A DNA stretch of 50,582 bases from Listeria valentina (GTDB taxonomy: Bacteria; Bacillota; Bacilli; Lactobacillales; Listeriaceae): contig NZ_JAATJW010000013.1 of assembly GCF_011800755.1 (NCBI RefSeq), positions 1 through 50,582 on the forward strand. The letters are read 5' to 3'. The notes under the pieces were generated by a model that saw only the letters and a list, made by a program, of their open reading frames with translations, was not told where the DNA came from and ran no database searches. The translations under genes were made by a program, and so were the position numbers. This document shows positions 46,837 to 50,582 of the stretch, piece by piece (positions within the stretch are counted from its first letter, which is position 1; every line of letters begins with the position of its first letter).

Positions 46837-47276
46837 ATCCAATTCCAATCAGCTCGTTTTGTCGAAACTAGTTCTTCTGGTTTAAAAAACAAGCCGATTT
46901 CACGTTCAGCAGAAGCTGCGCTATCAGAACCATGAATCACATTACGATTCGTATGTACAGCGAAATCAGCACGAATCGTTCCCGGTGTGGCTTCGACCGG
47001 ATTCGTTGCACCCATCATTTTTCGAGCCGTTGAAATTACTTCATCGCCTTCCAGAACCATTGCAAAAACAGGTCCAGATGTAATAAAGTCAATCAATTCG
47101 CCAAAAAAGGGCTTACCGACATGTTCCTGATAATGCGCTTTTGCAAGTGTCTCATCCATTTGAAACAGCTTGGCAGCAACCAAGTTCAACCCTTTTTCTT
47201 CAAACCTAGCAACGATTTTCCCAACGAGCCCTCTTGCAACCCCATCAGGTTTTATCATAACATAAGTCCTTTCCAT
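46833..47276 (-). CDS. ndk: Nucleoside diphosphate kinase
   Basis: Balances nucleoside triphosphate pools by phosphate transfer through a phospho-His. The 147 residues begin [19 protein letters not shown] and contain [10 protein letters not shown], the [17 protein letters not shown] segment and the active-site His in [16 protein letters not shown]. This is the normal bacterial hexameric/tetrameric type. It lies 12 bases after hepT, as in B. subtilis, and ends in a strong terminator. Confidence 0.97.
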   Translation of the reverse strand: MERTYVMIKPDGVARGLVGKIVARFEEKGLNLVAAKLFQMDETLAKAHYQEHVGKPFFGELIDFITSGPVFAMVLEGDEVISTARKMMGATNPVEATPGTIRADFAVHTNRNVIHGSDSAASAEREIGLFFKPEELVSTKRADWNWI

Positions 47277-47288
47277 TCGAATCCCTCC

Positions 47289-48260
47289 TCAGTAGTCACG
47301 TTTATCAAGCATTTTAATAATTTGTCTGAGCGGCTTCACTTCTTTGCGATGACCAAATTCATCCAAAATCCCTGCTGCTTTATTTAAGTAATCCGTTGCG
47401 ACTTGTTCCGATTTTTCAATCGCACCGCTACTACGAATAGCCTCTACCAAATAGTCAATCTCTTCTTTCGATGTTGTTTCCGTCACGCGTTCAATCCGTT
47501 TGCGAAGTAGTGGATCTTGCATGGCGAAAAATACCGGTAGTGTCACATTCCCTTGGCTCAAATCTTCTCCAGCTGGTTTCCCGAGCTTTTTCTCATCTTG
47601 GGAAAAATCTAAAATATCATCTGTGATTTGAAAAGCCATGCCTACATAGTACCCAAATAGATATAGTTTATCATCAAGCTTTTCTGGTAAATCAGCAATA
47701 ATACCGCCTAACCCGCAACTTGCTGCAATCAGTAAAGCTGTTTTCCGCTTAATTCGGCGCAAATAAGAACGAACGCTTTGTTCAAAATTATATTTATCTT
47801 TAATTTGCTCAATTTCACCAACCGCAAGTTCAACGGTCACTTGTGATAGAAGCAAGTGTGCTTTTTCATTTTTTACTCGTGTCATATATTCAAGCGACTT
47901 TGCAAATAAAAAATCCCCCGTATACATCGCAATATGATTACCCCAAATGGATTTAATCGTTGGTCGCCCACGTCTAAGTGACGCATCGTCTACAACATCA
48001 TCATGAACAATTGATGCCATATGAATAAGCTCAATGGCTGTTGCGGCACTTCTACTAAGCGAGGGATCAACATCTTCATCTCCAAGACGTGAAGTTAAGC
48101 AAACAAACATGGGACGGATTCGCTTTCCACCTGCTGTTAAAAGGTGGAGTGCAGCTTCTGAAATTGTTTCTGCATCCGCATCCGAAACCGCTAATTTTAA
48201 TTCATTTTCTATTTCGTCAATATCCTTTTGAATGGAAGGATACAAAAAATTAAATTTCAT
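47289..48260 (-). CDS. hepT: Heptaprenyl diphosphate synthase component II
   Basis: Catalytic subunit that builds the menaquinone side chain from farnesyl diphosphate and isopentenyl diphosphate, working as a heterodimer with hepS. The 323 residues carry the first Asp-rich motif in [15 protein letters not shown] with RRGRPT, and the second in [11 protein letters not shown]. The start is ATG at 48258-48260 with AAAGGTGG upstream. A much longer frame (to 48443) is only the menG gene read in another frame. Overlaps the menG stop by 11 bases. Confidence 0.95.
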   Translation of the reverse strand: MKFNFLYPSIQKDIDEIENELKLAVSDADAETISEAALHLLTAGGKRIRPMFVCLTSRLGDEDVDPSLSRSAATAIELIHMASIVHDDVVDDASLRRGRPTIKSIWGNHIAMYTGDFLFAKSLEYMTRVKNEKAHLLLSQVTVELAVGEIEQIKDKYNFEQSVRSYLRRIKRKTALLIAASCGLGGIIADLPEKLDDKLYLFGYYVGMAFQITDDILDFSQDEKKLGKPAGEDLSQGNVTLPVFFAMQDPLLRKRIERVTETTSKEEIDYLVEAIRSSGAIEKSEQVATDYLNKAAGILDEFGHRKEVKPLRQIIKMLDKRDY

Positions 48261-48972
48261 CTTCTGCCACCTTTTTATAGCCGAAATGTGTCGCGCTCGC
48301 GCCTCCACTGTGGGAAATATAGCGCACATATGAAAAGCCTGCTTGATAAAACAAATCGGAAAGTTTACCCATTCCAGGGAAGTGACGTGTCGATTCCTGT
48401 AACCAACTATATTCATCATAACTCTTCGCGAAAATCTTTCCAAAAAGCGGCATCACATAGCGAAAATATGTATTAAAGAACGGGCGCCAAACTGGAATAT
48501 TCGGTTGACTCGTATCCAGACAAACAGCTTGACCACCTGGTTTTAGCACTCGGTACATTTCTTTTAATACGGTTAAATAATCTGGTACATTACGTAACCC
48601 AAAACCAATCGTTACATAATCAAACGAATTATCCGCAAATGGTAATTCCATCGCGTTTCCTTGCATTAATTTGACATTTTGAAGACCCGATTCTGCCACT
48701 TTTGCTTCACCAACTTGAAGCATATTCGAGCTAAAATCAAGCCCCGTCACTTTTCCAGACGGGCCGACTTCTCGAGCTGACAAAATCGTCCAATCTGCTG
48801 TTCCACAACAAACATCAAGAACAGAAGCACCTTTTTTCATGCGCATCAATTCCATCGTTTCGTTCCGCCAGTGCACATGAAGTTTAAAACTAATCACACT
48901 GTTCATCCGGTCATAATCCGATGAAATTTTTTCAAATACATGATGCACTTTTTCTTCTTTTTCAGTCGTCAT
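48250..48972 (-). CDS. menG: Demethylmenaquinone methyltransferase
   Basis: Last step of menaquinone synthesis, SAM-dependent C-methylation of demethylmenaquinone. The 240 residues begin with [19 protein letters not shown], then the SAM site [13 protein letters not shown], the [20 protein letters not shown] block and [16 protein letters not shown]. These are the UbiE/MenG signatures. It sits between the two subunits of the prenyl chain synthase, in the conserved hepS-menG-hepT order, 23 bases after hepS. Confidence 0.96.
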   Translation of the reverse strand: MTTEKEEKVHHVFEKISSDYDRMNSVISFKLHVHWRNETMELMRMKKGASVLDVCCGTADWTILSAREVGPSGKVTGLDFSSNMLQVGEAKVAESGLQNVKLMQGNAMELPFADNSFDYVTIGFGLRNVPDYLTVLKEMYRVLKPGGQAVCLDTSQPNIPVWRPFFNTYFRYVMPLFGKIFAKSYDEYSWLQESTRHFPGMGKLSDLFYQAGFSYVRYISHSGGASATHFGYKKVAEDEI

Positions 48973-48995
48973 TTATTTTTACCCCCTTTCTAAAG

Positions 48996-49763
48996 TCAGC
49001 GCTGTAGCATTTCTTGCAAACGCATATCAAGCGCCGCAGACAAGGGTTCACAAGTTTCCCTAAGTTCGATAATTTCCTTTTTAACTCTCAGAATCAGCTG
49101 TTCAAGCCATTCTTCAAAAGAAGCCGCTGCATCACGAGCAAAAAAGCCATGTTCATAAGCTCGTTTCAAAGTGGATGAATGATACGCCTCATAAAAGGTG
49201 CGTTCATCAAACAATTTTTTTAAAGCAAGTGCACGCTCCGCAAGAAAAACGAAATGATCTTCTTTTCCAAAATAACGAGCAAACTCCGAAAAAATAGCGG
49301 CCGATGCGGCTCTAAATTCAGAAGCATATTGTTCATCAGATGAAACATGAAGTTGATAAATATTCGTTTTGGCCGTATTCATCTTTTGAACGCCTCGTTG
49401 CAGGGCTCGAAGCAAATCAACCATACCAAGTTCAGCCATTGTCCGGTAATACAGTGCGCTATAATAATCACCAGCAAGAACCGTTAGTTCTCTTTCTTTT
49501 AGCGTTAATTTACGAGCATCGCCTTTTTCATCAATCGTCTCATGTGTATCATGAGCTAAGATAACATAAAGCGTAGCCGTTATGACTCGGTACTTATCCG
49601 TTTCAGCAAGTTCCGAGTTCCGAAGTGATTCATGCAACCAGAGCATTTGATCTTGGTCCGTCTTTGGACCATCAAAATTTTCCTTTAAAAACTCATAAGC
49701 TGTCCGATCATGAACCAATCTTTCCACTTCCTTCAGTTGTATGAGGCTCCCTTGATAAGTCAT
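48996..49763 (-). CDS. hepS: Heptaprenyl diphosphate synthase component I
   Basis: Non-catalytic partner of HepT that sets chain length and binds substrate. The 255 residues are mainly helical and lack the Asp-rich motifs, as expected. The YVILAHDTHETI and LTVLAGDYYSALYYRTMAELG segments match the HepS/GerCA family. Start ATG 49763 follows AAGGGGAAG. It is the first gene of the hepS-menG-hepT-ndk transcript from an extended -10 promoter. The mtrB gene that lies upstream in B. subtilis is absent. Confidence 0.92.
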   Translation of the reverse strand: MTYQGSLIQLKEVERLVHDRTAYEFLKENFDGPKTDQDQMLWLHESLRNSELAETDKYRVITATLYVILAHDTHETIDEKGDARKLTLKERELTVLAGDYYSALYYRTMAELGMVDLLRALQRGVQKMNTAKTNIYQLHVSSDEQYASEFRAASAAIFSEFARYFGKEDHFVFLAERALALKKLFDERTFYEAYHSSTLKRAYEHGFFARDAAASFEEWLEQLILRVKKEIIELRETCEPLSAALDMRLQEMLQR

Positions 49764-49801
49764 AATAACTTCCCCTTCAAAAACAATAATCCATAAGATT
49801 T

Positions 49802-49810
49802 ATTATAGCA
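49802..49810 (-). promoter_or_regulatory. Extended -10 promoter of hepS-menG-hepT-ndk
   Basis: TGCTATAAT on the minus strand (hexamer 49802-49807), about 40 bases before the hepS start. The -35 region is poor. It lies in the 81-base gap after folE. Confidence 0.6.
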
Positions 49811-49844
49811 TAAATCCACTTCGAAACGATAATAGTTATGCCTT

Positions 49845-50414
49845 TTAAGAGTGCTTAATTAATGAAAGGACTTCGCTACGGATTTTATCATCTGTACGAA
49901 ATGCACCGCGCACCGCACTTGTCACTGTTTTCGTTCCCGGCTTATTGACACCACGAATCGTCATGCACATATGCTCTGCTTCTAAAATCACCATTACACC
50001 AAGTGGATTCAATTTTTCCATCATAATTTCAGCTACGGTTTTCGTAATTCGTTCTTGTAGTTGCGGGCGCTTACTCACATAATCAACAACACGAGCTAGC
50101 TTGCTTAAGCCTGCAACTCGACCATTTTGAGGAAGATAAGCAACATGAGCTACGCCAAAAAACGGAACCAAGTGATGTTCGCATACAGAAGAAAAGCGAA
50201 TATCTTTGACAAGAACCAGTTCATCATGCTGCTCTTCAAAAACTTTATTAAAATGAACAGACGGATCTTTATGAAGGCCTGCGAAAATTTCTTCATACAT
50301 TCTTGCAACCCGCATTGGTGTTTCAATCAATCCTTCTCTTTCTGGATTTTCTCCAACAGCTTCAAGTATCATTCTAACGGCATCTGCAATTTTTTCTTTA
50401 TCCATTTCAGTCAT
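49845..50414 (-). CDS. folE: GTP cyclohydrolase I
   Basis: First step of tetrahydrofolate synthesis: GTP to dihydroneopterin triphosphate. The 189 residues contain [16 protein letters not shown], the zinc site [13 protein letters not shown] with Cys and His ligands, [23 protein letters not shown] and the third zinc Cys in [11 protein letters not shown]. The chain is close to my recollection of the L. monocytogenes protein. Start ATG 50414 has AGGAGA very close. A second ATG four codons on is possible. The neighbouring hbs gene expected upstream in Listeria is not seen. Confidence 0.96.
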   Translation of the reverse strand: MTEMDKEKIADAVRMILEAVGENPEREGLIETPMRVARMYEEIFAGLHKDPSVHFNKVFEEQHDELVLVKDIRFSSVCEHHLVPFFGVAHVAYLPQNGRVAGLSKLARVVDYVSKRPQLQERITKTVAEIMMEKLNPLGVMVILEAEHMCMTIRGVNKPGTKTVTSAVRGAFRTDDKIRSEVLSLIKHS

Positions 50415-50448
50415 TCTCCTAACCCTTTTTTGCTTTATTTCTCTGTTT

Positions 50449-50457
50449 ATCTTATCA
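50449..50457 (-). promoter_or_regulatory. Extended -10 promoter of folE
   Basis: TGATAAGAT on the minus strand (hexamer TAAGAT at 50449-50454). The surrounding TTATGATAAGAT is identical to the aro promoter. The -35 is weak (near 50473-50478) and overlaps a cre-like palindrome. Confidence 0.65.
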
Positions 50458-50473
50458 TAACTCCCCTCATTCG

Positions 50474-50487
50474 GTAAACGGTTTCTA
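50474..50487. promoter_or_regulatory. Weak cre-like sequence near the folE promoter
   Basis: GGTAAACGGTTTCT matches the cre consensus (TGWAARCGYTWNCW) in 12 of 14 positions and covers the -35 region of folE. It could bind CcpA, but such matches are common by chance. Confidence 0.2.
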
Positions 50488-50510
50488 TCCCACTACACTG
50501 GGAATTGCAT

Positions 50511-50582
50511 GTATCCTAATAAAGTAGACACCTTTTTTGATATACTAGTAAATAAATAGACACAAATGTCGAAAGGACTTTT
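50511..50582 (+). mobile_element. Probable left end of an IS3-type insertion sequence (partial)
   Basis: From 50511 the sequence reads TGTATCCTAATAAAGTAGAC. Bases 50519-50532 are the exact inverted copy of 51-64. A second, similar AATAAATAGACACAAA follows at about 50552-50567. A possible -10 (TATACT, 50542-50547) and a ribosome site (GAAAGGAC near 50572-50579) end the window, as expected just before a transposase start. The gene itself lies outside. With the element at 1-68 it leaves the block flanked by IS ends pointing outward. Confidence 0.45.

Overview
The window is a stretch of a low-GC Gram-positive (Firmicutes) chromosome. Gene content and order match, from memory, the Listeria core block running from xpt-pbuX to folE (about lmo1884 to lmo1933 in L. 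monocytogenes EGD-e). GpsB, FolE, PBP1A and the two membrane GGDEF proteins are Listeria-like, so I assign it to Listeriaceae, probably a Listeria species divergent from L. monocytogenes. The species cannot be settled from the sequence alone.

Layout. Bases 1-68 look like the right end of an IS3-type insertion sequence. It abuts a decayed, unidentified minus-strand gene (69-624). Bases 773-2880 hold the guanine-riboswitch-controlled xpt-pbuX purine salvage operon. Bases 2890-7477 hold an M32 carboxypeptidase, a THUMP methyltransferase, the RNase P RNA gene, gpsB, ypsA and yppE. A gene-poor gap (7478-8232) carries a second gene remnant. The plus-strand recU-ponA pair ends in a perfect 40-base palindromic terminator. 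Bases 11487-25980 are minus-strand housekeeping genes: ypoC, nth, dnaD, asnS, aspB, ypmB, dinG, panD, panC, panB, a small unknown gene, a thioredoxin-like lipoprotein, birA, cca, dapB and a MazG-like gene.

Bases 26093-37898 are the most accessory-like part. They hold a YitT membrane protein, an FAD oxidoreductase with an unusual uracil-DNA glycosylase, a plus-strand cyclic-di-GMP operon (two membrane diguanylate cyclases, a lipoprotein, an EAL phosphodiesterase and a serine hydrolase), an orphan Mga/AtxA-like regulator, a flavoprotein and a YugP metallopeptidase. Bases 38029-50414 return to core metabolism: ypjA, ypiB, ypiA, the shikimate/aromatic operon aroC-aroB-aroH-hisC-tyrA-aroA, ndk, the menaquinone genes hepS-menG-hepT, and folE. 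The window ends (50511-50582) in what looks like the left end of another IS.

How the genes work together. PBP1A, GpsB and RecU link wall synthesis, division and chromosome segregation. The pan and folE genes supply cofactors. The aro genes supply chorismate, which also feeds menaquinone, whose side chain and final methylation are made by hepS/hepT and menG. The cyclic-di-GMP operon is a self-contained make-and-break signalling cassette. Nothing here is clearly a new defence or secretion system. The best leads are the IS-flanked block with a possible IS-generated promoter, the two decayed genes, the cyclic-di-GMP operon with its lipoprotein, the cluster-less UDG, the apparent loss of mgsA, and the small unknown gene.
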